Of a DNA stretch of 64,000 nt, positions 58,301 through 63,328 are shown one piece after another. Source of the DNA: Ryuthela nishihirai. Taxonomy: Eukaryota; Arthropoda; Arachnida; Araneae; Heptathelidae. Each line of letters opens with the position of its first letter. Positions within the stretch are counted from its first letter, which is position 1. The stretch is from assembly GCA_038380435.1 (NCBI GenBank), contig JAWZYU010000007.1, forward strand, positions 24,159,001 through 24,223,000. The letters run 5' to 3'. Both the position numbers and the translations under genes were made by a program. The notes beneath the pieces were generated by a model, which did not search any database, had not been told where the DNA came from, and was given only the letters and a program-made list of their open reading frames with translations.

Positions 58301-61300
58301 TGTTACCGACTTTTCTGGGCGCTGTTCCTGCGCATATCCGCCGAGATATGTGGTATCAACATGACGGGGCTCCAGCCCGTAGCACAATTGTTGCGCGTGA
58401 TTACCTGAACCGAACATTCGGAGCTCGATGGATCGGTAGAGGTGGACCGATCGCTTGGCCACCCAGGTCACCTGATTTATCGCCCATGGATTTCTTTTTG
58501 TGGGGGGCCATGAAAGACCATGTGTACGAGACTCCCGTCGACAGTGAAATGGACCTTGTTGCACGAATAGTGGCTGCCGCAGGCATTGTTCGTGATATGC
58601 CAGGCGTTTTTGAAAATGTTCGGCGGTCAATGCAATGGCGCTATGAATCCTGTGTCCGTGTAAATGGTCGCAATTTTGAGCACCTACTGTGAACCTGTAC
58701 TTTACCTTGTTGGAATAAAAGTCACATTCGTTACCACTTAACTGTACTGTTTCCTTGTGTTCACTTTACTTGTCCATTTTGTTCATGTAGATGACATTTG
58801 CGGACATACTTTCCTATGTGAAATCGGTTTCCTGACGTATTCCCTACCTCCCCACGAAATTTGAACGATAAGTTTTGAATCACCCTGTATACACAGTCAT
58901 ATCAGAATAATATGACCACCTACCATAATATATGTATGGTAGGTGGTCATATTATTCTGATACAACGGTGTATATTGTGATCTGCAACGCACTTTACACA
59001 ATCCTGTCTCTCTCAACTTCTGTTGTTGCTAAACTGCAAATAGTTTGCCGTTTTTAGTAAAAACTCTCTTACTATGAGTACTTTTACGACTTTTTGAAAC
59101 CCATTAGTCCATCTACTTGTCTATTTTTATTATTCTGTATTCATTTTTAATTTGTACATATTTATAACTTCATGTCCCTATCTATACTAAAAAAATTTTA
59201 TTCTTAACTTATACCCAACTCTTTAGATACATCTCTTCCCCAAGATCACTGTTGGTTAAACCTTTGTCATCTCAACATTCGTTCTCTTAAATCTAAACAC
59301 TCCTATCTATTGAGTTCTGACATTTTGAAATTTGAAGTAATTACTCTTACAGAGACATGGCTCAATATCTCCTTTCCAGATGATCTTTTTGAATTGAAGG
59401 ATATAAACTATTCCGCATCGACAGATCTAGTGGGACAGGAGGAGGACTTGCATTATCTGTGAGGGAAACATTTAATGTCGAAGTAATGCCTATTCCTTCT
59501 TACTCTTGTTTCGAAGGTCTCTGGGTCAAAATCTCCCCTATCAATAAACAAAACCCTGCTCTTATTATCGTCACACTTTACCGTCCTCCAAACAGCAATA
59601 TTGAAGATTTTATTAATTCGTTGTACTCAGTCCTTGAAAGCTTCGCTTGCAACATTACTTCCATTCTTACAGGAGATTTTAATATCGATGCTCTAAAGCA
59701 TAATTTTGCATATTTCAAGCTTAAAATCTGTCTGAACCATTCGAACATATACGTTTAAATAAATTGCCCACTCGCATTACTGATCACAGTGAATCTCTCA
59801 TTGATATGATTTTCTCCAATAGACCTACACTTCACAAGCATACACTTACTCTTGGTGGTGAGTTGGTGGTTAGTTGAGTGGTGAGTTTATGGTGAGTTGG
59901 CAAAATCTAGGAGAGTTAGCAAAACTTAGGGAGTTGTCCAAATCTAGGGGCAGTTTGCAAAATTCGGAGCGACTTGGAAAAATCATGGAGAGTTGGCAAA
60001 ATTCAGGTGAGATGTAAAAATTGCAATCTTTTTTCTGTAAAATTATGGCGTGTTGACAAAATAGAGGCAACTTTGCAATATCTAGGAAAGTTGGCAAATA
60101 TTGGGGGAGTTTGCAAAATTCTGAAGTGACTTTGCAAAAATCAGGTGAGATGTAAAAATGGGATTTTTTATGTAAAATTGTGGCGAGTTGTCAAAATCGA
60201 TGAAACTTGGCAAAATCTAGGGCAGTTGGCAAAATTCGAATCCACTTGGTAAAATACGAGCAAGTTGTGAAAATTGGGATTGTTTTTGTAAAATTAAGGA
60301 GAGTTGACAAAATCGGGGCAACATGGCAAAATCTAGGGAAGTTGGCAAAACTGGAAACCACATGGTAAAGTACAGGTGAGTTGTAAAAATTGGGATTGGT
60401 TTTGTGAAATTAAGGAAAGTTGGAAAAACTGAGAACTCTTGGCAAAATCTAGAGGAGTTGGTAAAATTTGAAGCCACTTGGTAAAATACAGGGGAGTTGT
60501 GAAAATTGTGCCTTTCTTCTGCAATTAAGGAGAGTTGATAAAATTCGAAGTGACTTGGTAAATTCAGGGAAGAGGTAAAAATTGCGATTTTTTTCTGTAA
60601 AATTACAGCGAATTGGCAAAATCTAGGGTAGTTGGCAAAATTCGAATCCACTTGGTAAAATATAGGCGAGTTGTGAAAATTCGGATTTGTTTTGTGAAAT
60701 TAAGGAGTGTTGGACAAATCGTGGAAACTAAACGAAATGTAGGGCAGTTGGCAAAATTGGAATCCACTTGGAAAATACAGGTGAGTTGTGATAATTGGGA
60801 TTGGGTTTGTGAAATTAAGGGGAGTTGAAAAAATCGAGAAAACTTGGCAAAATCTTGGGGAATTTGAAAAATTTGAAGTGACTTGGCAAATTTAGGAGAG
60901 ATGTAAAGATTGGGATTGGTTTTGTGAAATTAAGGAGAGTTGGCCAAATCAAGGGGAGTTGGGAAAATTCACACTGACTTGCTACAATTCAGATGACATG
61001 TAAATATTGGGATTATTTCTGTGCAATTATGGCCAGTTGGCAAAATTAGAAGTAAAATGGCAAAATGCAGGAGAGTTGTGAAAATTTCACTGTCAATATA
61101 AAAAAAAAACAATATTGTTTTTCTTTCAACTTCAAATTCCCCCCCCCCCATCTGATACAAACAATAAAATTAATAACACCCACATTACAGTTTCCACTTC
61201 CATGAAGTACTTAGGTATGACGATAGATAATAATCTTGACTTTGGAATTCACATTAATAAAACCGTTGCTTCAGCTTCTAAAAGAACTTACATATTGATT

Positions 61301-63328
61301 TGCATTCAAAACTATATATCCTCCTATGCCCCAATGTTCTACAAAATTTACATCCGACCAAAACTCGAATACTGTGCTTCCACTCAGTTTGGTGTTAACA
61401 AAAAGAACTCTTATAAATTAGAAAAAGTTCAAAATGACGCTCTCAAAATCATCAGCAAAATCTATTTTAACAAACGAGAATCTCTAACACTTACTGATAT
61501 TCGTTCCAACTACCAAATCCCACTCTTGATTCTAGAAGAAAGCCACGGTTTATTACCCTTATTCACGACACTATTTATAACAAGTCTCATCTTCTTCATT
61601 CGATTCGTACACCCTATATTCGTTTACCACATTGCCACATCCTTCGCTCTGATAATAAAATGTTTTCTATTCCCAAGATTTTCAAAGCTAAATATGGTGA
61701 AATTTCTTTTACCTTTCAAGCAACCTCAAGTTGGAACTCTCTACCGAGCGATATCACTTCTTTAAATTCTAAAACAAAATTCAAAAACTTTATTACTCCA
61801 CTCCTATTAGAATATTGAAACGTTTGACCAACAACATCTCCTCATCCCTATTCCCACTCCCCATCTTTGCCCTTTGTCTGGATTATCTGCAATCTTCCCC
61901 CCCCCCCCCGTTCATTCATTTAATATTACTCTCTGTTGTCTTAAACCTTTTTTTTCTTCTGTTTTTTTTTATCATATTTAACTTGCTGCCGGGACTTTTA
62001 AGAACCTATGGAGAGTGTGGAGAAATAGGCGTATACACCTAAAGACTAAAATTAGACTGTATAATAGTTTGGTTCTTTCTAGGGTTAGTTATGGTAGTGA
62101 AACCTGGACACTTTGTAAACAAGATAACAGGAAACTTGATGCTTTTGATTCCAGATGCTTACGCAGTATCTTGGGCATTAGGTGGTTCAACTTTGTAACT
62201 AATGATGAGGTTAGGCAAAGGAGTCTGCAACCTCCTTTAAGCAGCATATTGTGCAGAGAGAGACTCCGTTGGTTTGGCCATATTGCCCGTATGAATAATT
62301 ATAGATTGGCGAATAGGGTTATGAACAGTGTGCCTAAAGGCCTCAGAAAGAAGGGGAGACCTAGGATGCGGTGGGCAGACAATGTCAAACAGGACCTTGT
62401 TAGAATTGGTGTGCAGTGGCCGGATGCAGCAGATGTAGCTCAGGATAGACTTGCTTGGAGAACTAAATTGCACAGTCTGGTTGGACCTCCGTAGCCCATG
62501 GCTGCTTGAGGATGATGATGATGATTTAATATTATATGTTTATCTTTGTCTGTGCAACTTGCCATTTTGTTTATATGTATCAAATAATTATGCAATTCCT
62601 GTAAATATATTTGTATTTTTGTACTATCATTAATATTTCTTTTTAATTTCTCGAATGTACTGGAGTATCAAGTCACTTGAACGTTCTGCATGAAATAAAT
62701 TATTATTATGTTATTATTATATACATTCAGTGGAACTTCAGATGTGTATTATTACTGGAGGTCATAACATAAAAAATATTATGGAACATTATTATACTCA
62801 AGACTAAGCGTGACCTGTCAGTGTCACTTTACGGGTGCAGATATGAGCTCTGCAGTAGCAAATTGTGTCCATGTGAGCATCCCAATGTCCGAATCAATCA
62901 TGTTCCTCTTGGAGGCACAAATGACACTGCCCAGATGCTCTTGAGAGTTCTCCTCCCAGGGAACAAGAATTAAGATCCACAAAGGAAGTTTCGTTCTGAT
63001 TACTAACTTTGGACATAAAATATTAACAATTCTATTATTATTAAAATAAGAATAAGAATCGTTATTCACAGGTAGAAATAACAGCAAAGTAATTAAATTA
63101 CATTTAATCCTGTAAAATTAACAGTTGATATAACTAGTCCTGTAATTAATATTTGATATAACTAATGATCCTGTAATTTTCATATTATTAAAATGCATTT
63201 TCTCCTTAAATTTCCTTTAATGATCTGAATAAATTATTTTTTTTTAAAATTAATTCTTTCCAGGGTGACCAAGAATGCTGGTGTATATCTCCTTGGAACA
63301 GGTGGAATGATTCCTAGTAAACAAACTG
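22179..63328 (+). CDS. PHM: Peptidylglycine alpha-hydroxylating monooxygenase, exons 1-6 (3' part off-window)
   Basis: Six exons (22179-22352, 50022-50079, 52488-52709, 55070-55153, 56106-56163, 63264-63328) join across GT-AG introns in one frame, giving 220 residues so far. The enzyme hydroxylates the alpha carbon of C-terminal glycine in peptide precursors, using copper, ascorbate and O2, in secretory granules. This is the first step of neuropeptide amidation. Residues 24-43 form a signal peptide core. The copper type II monooxygenase N-domain follows, with ETYLCT, GFEPNAT, the His-His copper ligand pair in TAHHILMYGC, and the third ligand His in VLQVHYAN. The second copper domain should lie to the right of the window. 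Whether a lyase domain is fused (PAM) or the gene is PHM only cannot be seen. A second Met (22218) would give a more usual signal-peptide n-region. Confidence 0.93.
22623..23560. repeat. Satellite built from a pogo/Tigger-like TIR sequence
   Basis: A 50-60 bp unit repeats with decay: GGTTAATTCGAAATTCAAGG, then GGACTGAGAAAAAAA, then CGAAATAAGAAATCCT. The first unit begins CAGTAAAACTTGGTTAATTC, which looks like the terminal inverted repeat of pogo/Tigger transposons. Unit lengths vary through A-run changes. A reversed SINE-B interrupts the array at 23018-23195. Confidence 0.7.
23018..23195 (-). mobile_element. SINE-B, nearly complete, reversed
   Basis: It has the tail block, palindrome, body, B box and most of the A-box side (ends GCGCTAACCACT). 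Only the first dozen bases of the tRNA head are missing. It is inserted in the pogo-like satellite. Confidence 0.85.
23565..24155. other. AT-rich intronic stretch, nothing recognised
   Basis: No feature can be supported here. Confidence 0.6.
24161..24552 (+). mobile_element. SINE-A, full length
   Basis: Head, middle and tail are complete, with a run of nine or more G residues inserted after GCCTTGACGG. No clear target duplication was found. Confidence 0.88.
24868..25094 (+). mobile_element. SINE-A, truncated and diverged
   Basis: The body is recognisable from CCAGCCCTGCCC to CCCAACCTTGTCTGA, with no tRNA head and no tail. The next SINE-A fragment begins right after it. Confidence 0.75.
25095..25308 (+). 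mobile_element. SINE-A 5' half, diverged
   Basis: The tRNA-like head is present (GTAGCTTAGATGGTAGC, GTTTCGTGTTCC) and the body runs to GCGGGAGAGCC, then stops. The arrangement of two incomplete copies in a row suggests recombination between neighbouring copies. Confidence 0.75.
25667..25740. repeat. Foldback (inverted repeat), 31-bp arms
   Basis: The arm TTCACTGGAAGTATTTTCAT...GCTGTAT is mirrored after a 12-base loop by ATACAGC...CTTCCAGTGAA with one or two mismatches. The same ACTGGAAGTATTTTCATATT sequence also occurs once more just upstream (25642-25661). No element ends were recognised. Confidence 0.7.
26074..26456 (-). mobile_element. SINE-A, full length, reversed
   Basis: This is a complete copy, bounded by a short AGGAT repeat at 26069-26073 and 26457-26461 that may be the target duplication. 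Confidence 0.88.
26561..26797 (+). mobile_element. SINE-A, 5'-truncated
   Basis: It starts at AAGGCCGCCGTCCGTCGG and continues to the tail AAAACAACCC. The tRNA head is missing. Confidence 0.85.
26922..27308 (+). mobile_element. SINE-A, full length, 10-bp TSD
   Basis: This is a complete copy flanked by AAAATCTTTG at 26912-26921 and 27309-27318. Confidence 0.92.
27568..28813 (+). mobile_element. Tc1-like transposon, complete ends, dead
   Basis: The terminal inverted repeats begin CACTGAAGAGCCAAAACATT on the left and are mirrored on the right (AATGTTTTAGCTTCTCAGTG), flanked by TA on both sides (27566-27567, 28814-28815). The length of 1246 bp is normal for an autonomous Tc1-like element. These ends are widespread in animals. 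Confidence 0.9.
27720..28620 (+). pseudogene. Tc1-like transposase, multiply frameshifted
   Basis: Pieces of the transposase can be read in different frames: MGKAADLSEFDK at the start, KWSEEGKTTNRRQGV, RGERRLSRMVRANRR, then LFQQDNAPCHTA with the second catalytic Asp, and LPWSPNSPDINPIKHL, where the third catalytic position reads Lys instead of Glu. After about 28480 the sequence is replaced by short CTCATATCGAAAA repeats. It cannot be functional. Confidence 0.85.
28820..29240. other. AT-rich intronic stretch, nothing recognised
   Basis: Only A/T tracts and short repeats such as CATTCATCATTTCACA were seen. Confidence 0.6.
29243..29303 (-). mobile_element. SINE-B tail fragment, reversed
   Basis: Only the tail block and palindrome are present (CTCAAGCAGCTGCTTGCC, TGACAGGAGCCTGTCA). 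Confidence 0.75.
29466..29854 (+). mobile_element. SINE-A, full length, 9-bp TSD
   Basis: This is a complete copy flanked by TTCTTTTGT at 29457-29465 and 29855-29863. Confidence 0.92.
30172..30340 (-). mobile_element. SINE-B, reversed, small tail deletion
   Basis: Body, B box and most of the A-box side are present, ending GCGCGCT. About 14 bases of the tail block (GCAGCTGCTTGCC) are deleted after CCCCTCAA. Confidence 0.82.
30423..31150 (+). mobile_element. SINE-A, old and diverged, split by a nested SINE-A
   Basis: The head (TTGGCTCGTCAGTAG, GATTCGAGCC) and the start of the body lie at 30423-30548. The rest resumes at 30954 (GACATCGATGG, GTTAAAGAATATGCTGG) and fades near 31150. Confidence 0.75.
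30549..30941 (-). mobile_element. SINE-A nested in an older SINE-A, 12-bp TSD
   Basis: This full-length reversed copy is flanked by GTGAACAAAGGG at 30537-30548 and 30942-30953. Confidence 0.93.
31520..32083. other. Intronic stretch, nothing recognised
   Basis: There is a G-run/C-run inverted pair near 31700 (GGGGGGGATCACCCCCTCC) but no supported element or gene. Confidence 0.5.
32086..33084. mobile_element. Mariner-like TIR pair enclosing an RTE fragment
   Basis: The left arm starting CAGGTACTGGACAGAAAAAT is mirrored at 33037-33084 over about 45 bp with few mismatches, and both ends abut TA. Between the arms are a short unidentified sequence and an RTE 3' fragment. No transposase was recognised, so it is a non-autonomous element that received a LINE. 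Confidence 0.65.
32488..32931 (+). mobile_element. RTE-type LINE, 5'-truncated
   Basis: It begins in the SLVLSRVSYG codons and runs to the normal 3' end and (GAT)n tail. A 16-bp deletion between two AGATGCTT repeats, plus a 1-bp loss, shifts the frame early. After that the C-terminal domain (GIRWFNF, WFGHVARM, GRPRMRWADNV) is open to the stop at 32897-32899. Confidence 0.88.
33133..33200 (+). mobile_element. Possible hAT MITE end
   Basis: The sequence GGGGTTCTCAATGTGAGGAA, followed by two GGGGTACGC blocks, resembles the terminal region of a common hAT MITE type. The opposite end was not found. Confidence 0.25.
33353..33508 (+). mobile_element. SINE-B, 3'-truncated, fused to a SINE-A piece
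   Basis: The head is present with A box (GGCTGAGTGG) and B box (GGTTCGACCCC), and the body runs to the palindrome CTCCTGTCAGA. There it switches directly into a reversed SINE-A, without the SINE-B tail. Confidence 0.8.
33509..33628 (-). mobile_element. SINE-A head fragment, reversed, fused to SINE-B
   Basis: Only the 5' 120 bp of SINE-A are present on the minus strand (ending near GAGCCACTCC), joined at ACTGACCGTGGGC to the SINE-B at 33508. Confidence 0.8.
33658..33838 (-). mobile_element. SINE-B, reversed, head incomplete
   Basis: The A-rich tail, tail block, palindrome, body and B box are all present. The copy stops at GATCAGTAGC before the A box. Confidence 0.85.
33842..34438. other. Intronic stretch, nothing recognised
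   Basis: No supported features. Confidence 0.6.
34442..34792 (+). mobile_element. SINE-A, truncated in the tRNA head
   Basis: It starts at GGCTCGTAATCTGTAG, so the A box is lost and the B box is kept. Body and tail are complete. Confidence 0.87.
34800..35177. other. Intronic stretch, nothing recognised
   Basis: It includes a GATGATGGTGAGC stretch just before the RTE 5' end. No other feature is supported. Confidence 0.5.
35554..37693 (+). pseudogene. RTE endonuclease-RT, copy A 5' part, many frameshifts
   Basis: The endonuclease (APE type) shows QETRW near 35938, then YDPT where copy B has YAPT, and GDFNAKVG near 36258-36281. The frame then shifts several times, including near 36320 and in the region just before the RT connector. 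At 36915-37020 a roughly 100-bp insert with three ACGTTTATTAAG units splits the connector. Reverse transcriptase is entered but cut at SLRQIL by copy B. Confidence 0.82.
37694..41285 (+). mobile_element. RTE-type LINE, copy B, full length (3592 bp), 7-bp TSD
   Basis: This is the only complete element of the family here: 5' UTR, coding region, short trailer and (GAT)n tail. It is flanked by AGATTCT at 37687-37693 and 41286-41292, and removing it restores the reading of copy A. It therefore defines both the length and the ends of the family. Confidence 0.93.
38116..41253 (+). pseudogene. RTE endonuclease-reverse transcriptase, copy B, three 1-bp losses
   Basis: Order of parts: an upstream segment of unknown role (38116-38430), the APE endonuclease with SWNVRTL, QETRW, YAPT, GDFNAKVG and SDH (to about 39085), a connector, then reverse transcriptase with AFDSVD, RQGC and YADD at 40483-40494, and the C-terminal WFGHVARM/GRPRMRWADNV domain ending at 41253. 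Compared with copies A and 1, single bases are missing near 38433, 39085 and 39633. No premature stop lies within the last 537 codons. The element is recently dead and may be close to an active source. Confidence 0.87.
42126..44350. repeat. CAATTG-cored minisatellite, about 2.2 kb
   Basis: Short variable units of 10-18 bp recur more than a hundred times, built on GTCAATTG: GTGTCAATTGCA, GTGTCAATTGGCTT, GTTGTCAATTGTG. The core CAATTG is self-complementary, so both strands look alike. Units drift along the array, more degenerate after about 43300. Because stops are rare in the units, long spurious reading frames rich in Ser, Ile, Val and Asn exist on both strands. It starts exactly where RTE copy A breaks off. 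Confidence 0.93.
44373..44806 (-). mobile_element. SINE-A, reversed, scrambled middle, 11-bp TSD
   Basis: TGTCGTTTGGA flanks it at 44362-44372 and 44807-44817. Head and tail are normal. Around 44560-44650 the middle contains a short inverted piece (ACACGTTAAAGAACACGC on the wrong strand) and several GCACGGCGG-type mini-duplications. Confidence 0.88.
44820..45300. other. Intronic stretch, nothing recognised
   Basis: The left half (44825-45060) is more balanced in composition but has no recognisable protein. The right half is very AT-rich. Confidence 0.5.
45309..45520. mobile_element. Palindromic Tc1/mariner-type MITE, 212 bp
   Basis: It belongs to the same family as 8310-8481. Ends start CAGTCGCTCAAAAAAACATC and are mirrored to the centre GTCACGTGAC, with TA on both sides (45307-45308, 45521-45522). 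The transcript would fold into one long hairpin. Confidence 0.87.
45543..45840. mobile_element. tRNA-like head fragment followed by a reversed, diverged SINE-A
   Basis: The first 55 bp look like a tRNA-type SINE head (GCCTTAGCTCAAATGGTAGG). From about 45598 a minus-strand SINE-A body follows with many changes, ending near 45838 without its own head. Confidence 0.6.
46272..46567 (-). mobile_element. SINE-A, reversed, 5'-truncated, 8-bp TSD
   Basis: Tail and body are present and the tRNA head is missing, as in an incomplete reverse transcription. GCACGGGG flanks it at 46264-46271 and 46568-46575. Confidence 0.88.
46570..46924. other. AT-rich intronic stretch, nothing recognised
   Basis: No supported features. 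Confidence 0.6.
46929..47075 (+). mobile_element. SINE-B, 5'-truncated
   Basis: It starts after the B box at AAGGCATGG and runs through body, palindrome and tail block into a (TTTA)n-type tail. Confidence 0.83.
47218..47390. mobile_element. Foldback MITE-like element, 74-bp arms
   Basis: The left arm starts TAAATTTCCCAAATACTCAC and is mirrored at the right (GTGAGTATTTGGGAAATTA) with very few mismatches. The loop is about 26 bases. The superfamily is not known and no clear target duplication was seen beyond the A/T ends. Confidence 0.78.
47395..47898. other. Intronic stretch with two long G runs
   Basis: Runs of about 17 G at 47497 and 10 G at 47738 were seen. Nothing else is supported. Confidence 0.5.
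47904..48430 (-). mobile_element. piggyBac-type remnant with TTAA duplication
   Basis: The ends CCCTTTCAGGACCATAAGG and (mirrored) CCCTTTCACGACTAAGG lie directly inside TTAA at 47900-47903 and 48431-48434, the hallmark of piggyBac insertion. On the minus strand, about 48265-48190, a short frame shows a Cys/His pattern (CIMC, HLC, NCF, EYH) like the C-terminal cysteine-rich domain of piggyBac transposases. The 527-bp element is thus an internally deleted derivative. Confidence 0.78.
48662..48850 (+). pseudogene. Old RTE reverse transcriptase relic
   Basis: The sequence follows the RTE codons YDKGMVPKDFTRAIVIPIF in order but strongly changed (YDKGFVLKNF, then IIIRISKKPDRNSW), and continues to the SVPGKV region as TGTTCCTGGTAAA. 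Both ends are lost. It is much older than the other copies. Confidence 0.6.
49005..49388 (+). mobile_element. SINE-A, full length, 11-bp TSD
   Basis: This is a complete copy with CTACAGAGCAG at 48994-49004 and 49389-49399. A few bases (GGCCATTTAG) are deleted near the tail. Confidence 0.92.
49497..49862 (+). mobile_element. SINE-A, diverged
   Basis: Head (CTGGCTCAGTCGGTAG, GGTTCAAGTCCC), body and CAACCCAACAC tail are all present, with many substitutions. It is older than the neighbour at 49005. Confidence 0.83.
50022..50079 (+). CDS. PHM: PHM exon 2
   Basis: This 58-nt exon is bounded by TTTTCTAG and GTAAGT. It encodes KETYLCTAFKMP and so on, with the conserved Cys of the mature N-terminus, and leaves one base for the next codon (Val with exon 3). 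Confidence 0.9.
50640..50960. repeat. 35-bp tandem repeat, nine units, in PHM intron 2
   Basis: CAGCTATTTAATAGGATTC recurs at 50645, 50680, 50715, 50750, 50785, 50819, 50855, 50889 and 50922. The last units are shortened by one or two bases. There are no unique spacers. Confidence 0.9.
50965..51760. other. PHM intron 2, AT-rich, nothing recognised
   Basis: No supported features. A block near 51100-51200 (ATTATATAAATATACA...TTTCGGTTTCTACA) recurs near 52795-52845 in intron 3. Confidence 0.5.
51762..51949 (+). mobile_element. SINE-A 5' half, diverged
   Basis: The head (TTTGGCTCAGTTGGCAG) and body to about the GTAAAGCCATGG block are present, then another SINE-A begins. Confidence 0.75.
51950..52320 (+). 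mobile_element. SINE-A, diverged, nearly full length
   Basis: The head (GGTGGTGCAGTCGGTAG, GTTCGAGTCCC), body and a decayed tail (CAGAGGTAGAAGCAACAC) are present. Confidence 0.8.
52488..52709 (+). CDS. PHM: PHM exon 3 (copper ligand pair)
   Basis: This 222-nt exon is bounded by TTTACAG and GTAAGT. It carries GFEPNAT and TAHHILMYGC, where the adjacent His codons at 52523-52528 are ligands of the first copper. It continues with WDCGEMGGAKAGFLRGP and an IYAWAKDAPALKLPE stretch, all typical PHM sequence. Confidence 0.95.
53020..53160. repeat. Imperfect 31-bp tandem repeat, five units
   Basis: Units of the form TATAAAAGCCTTCACACATT and a variable T-rich part recur five times in PHM intron 3. Confidence 0.75.
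53160..53790. other. PHM intron 3, AT-rich, nothing recognised
   Basis: No supported features. Confidence 0.6.
53796..54025 (-). mobile_element. SINE-A tail fragment split by a possible hAT MITE
   Basis: A SINE-A tail (GGGTTGGGTTGGTTTACC) at 53796-53812 resumes at 53988 (GTCCTTTGAACCGCAC). The insert has ends CAGTGGTATACGCAG and, mirrored, CAATGGCGTACCCA, like hAT MITEs. The 8-bp duplication is imperfect. Confidence 0.45.
54355..54712 (-). mobile_element. SINE-A, reversed, diverged
   Basis: Tail side (CTCTGAGCGGCAC), body and head (ending GACTGAGCACCTCCGC) are present with scattered changes and small deletions. Confidence 0.85.
55070..55153 (+). CDS. PHM: PHM exon 4 (third copper-site His)
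   Basis: This 84-nt exon is bounded by GAACAG and GTAAGT. It encodes GVGFRVGKGTGINYIV and LQVHYANVEKF. The His codon at 55126-55128 is the third ligand of the first copper. Confidence 0.95.
55154..56105 (+). other. PHM: PHM intron 4, nothing recognised
   Basis: A GT-AG intron of 952 bp with microsatellite-like CTGTCTGTCTCT near 55225 and a C-run near 55660. Confidence 0.7.
56106..56163 (+). CDS. PHM: PHM exon 5
   Basis: This 58-nt exon is bounded by TTTATTTCAG and GTAAGA. It encodes NGETDNSGIVLNLLPSSTT and leaves two bases, completed by exon 6. Confidence 0.88.
56500..57049 (+). mobile_element. Tc1-like element, 550 bp, partial transposase
   Basis: The ends CACTGCCTGACCAAATTATT and (mirrored) CACTGCACAACCAAATTATT are flanked by TA (56498-56499, 57050-57051). 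On the + strand, about 56865-57010, a fragment of the N-terminal DNA-binding part is readable (NRTATVHQLREM, STRTMHKELK). The catalytic domain is deleted. Confidence 0.8.
57145..57370 (+). pseudogene. Remnant of a non-LTR retrotransposon ORF1-type protein
   Basis: About 67 open codons show the pattern KLKGSGITIHEDL, then a Leu/Lys-rich helix and TQDGSIVIKM, which resembles the C-terminal part of the first-frame proteins of CR1/Jockey-type LINEs. There is no start, and the rest is missing. The assignment is from pattern memory only. Confidence 0.45.
57435..58889 (+). mobile_element. Rosa-like mariner (DD41D) with about 90-bp TIRs
   Basis: The termini (TGCAGGGTGATTCAAAACTT left, mirrored right) form inverted repeats of about 90 bp, nearly identical up to the GCGGACATAC block. 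TA is present at both ends (57433-57434, 58890-58891). At 1455 bp it is the size of an autonomous element. Confidence 0.87.
57633..58692 (+). pseudogene. DD41D mariner transposase, two frameshifts
   Basis: The ATG at 57633 begins an HTH region (MNRFTHQELADMHLAYG). The frame shifts between 57850 and 57900, continues with RAIAQQLGVSQSAVWRIL and the catalytic LFTDEASF, shifts again near 58280, and ends with YQHDGAPAR (second Asp) and RSPDLSPMDFFLW (third Asp) to the TGA at 58690-58692. I count 41 residues between the second and third Asp. DD41D is the spacing reported for the rosa group of mariner-like elements. Apart from the two shifts it is intact. Confidence 0.83.
58892..58970. mobile_element. 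Minimal foldback MITE, 79 bp
   Basis: The arms CATATCAGAATAATATGACC...CTACCATA are perfect mirrors around a 7-base loop, with a few mismatches only at the outer ends. TA at 58971-58972 and the TA at 58890-58891 flank it, the latter shared with the rosa-like element. Confidence 0.78.
59250..59850 (+). pseudogene. Endonuclease domain of the CR1/Jockey-type LINE
   Basis: Readable pieces are LNIRSLKSK, LTETWLN (catalytic Glu), then after a frameshift GGGLALSVRE, LYRPPNSN, GDFNID, and after another shift ITDHSESLIDMIFSN. The order is that of APE-type endonucleases. Confidence 0.75.
59865..61095. repeat. GAGTTGGCAAAAT minisatellite, about 1.2 kb
   Basis: Sub-units of 17-24 bp such as GAGTTGGCAAAATCTAGG alternate in a higher-order unit of roughly 110-130 bp marked by GGGATT(G/T)TTTTTGTGAAATTAAGG. 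Copies differ by many substitutions. It occupies the place of the RT core in a LINE. Confidence 0.85.
61140..61817 (+). pseudogene. C-terminal RT region of the CR1/Jockey-type LINE
   Basis: The frame shows MKYLGMTIDNNLDFGIHI, IYIRPKLEYC and LEKVQNDALKII, the usual end of CR1/Jockey reverse transcriptases. After a frameshift near 61560 the end is SWNSLPSDI to the stop at 61816. The RT catalytic YADD box is not present. Confidence 0.78.
61982..62524 (+). mobile_element. RTE-type LINE, 5'-truncated, in the CR1/Jockey 3' UTR
   Basis: It starts at TTGCTGCCGGGAC and is open from there to the stop at 62492-62494, then the standard trailer and (GAT)n tail. ATTTAA at 61976-61981 and 62524-62529 is a likely 6-bp target duplication. 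The sequence is very close to copy B, so the insertion is young. Confidence 0.87.
62715..63263 (+). other. PHM: PHM intron 5, last part, no element recognised
   Basis: A stretch of balanced composition (62810-62990) is open for about 50 codons on the + strand, but I recognise no family. The rest is AT-rich up to the acceptor TTTCCAG. Confidence 0.5.
63264..63328 (+). CDS. PHM: PHM exon 6
   Basis: This 65-nt exon is bounded by TTTCCAG and GTAATA. It encodes VTKNAGVYLLGTGGMIPSKQT, matching the end of the first PHM copper domain, and leaves one base. The next exon is outside the window. Confidence 0.88.

Larger units (their letters stand above)
59229..62710 (+). mobile_element. CR1/Jockey-type LINE, core replaced by a minisatellite
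   Basis: The endonuclease part is at 59229-59860 and the C-terminal reverse transcriptase part at 61140-61817. The 3' UTR runs to about 61981 and then from 62525 to an ATAAATTATTATTATT tail. The catalytic RT region between them is absent. In its place is a minisatellite, and the 3' UTR holds an RTE insertion. It is unrelated to the RTE family. Confidence 0.72.

Noticed and set aside
62820..62970. Open stretch with several Cys before PHM exon 6
   Set aside because: No acceptor/donor pair in phase with the PHM frame, and the peptide does not resemble PHM. It was left as unannotated intron.
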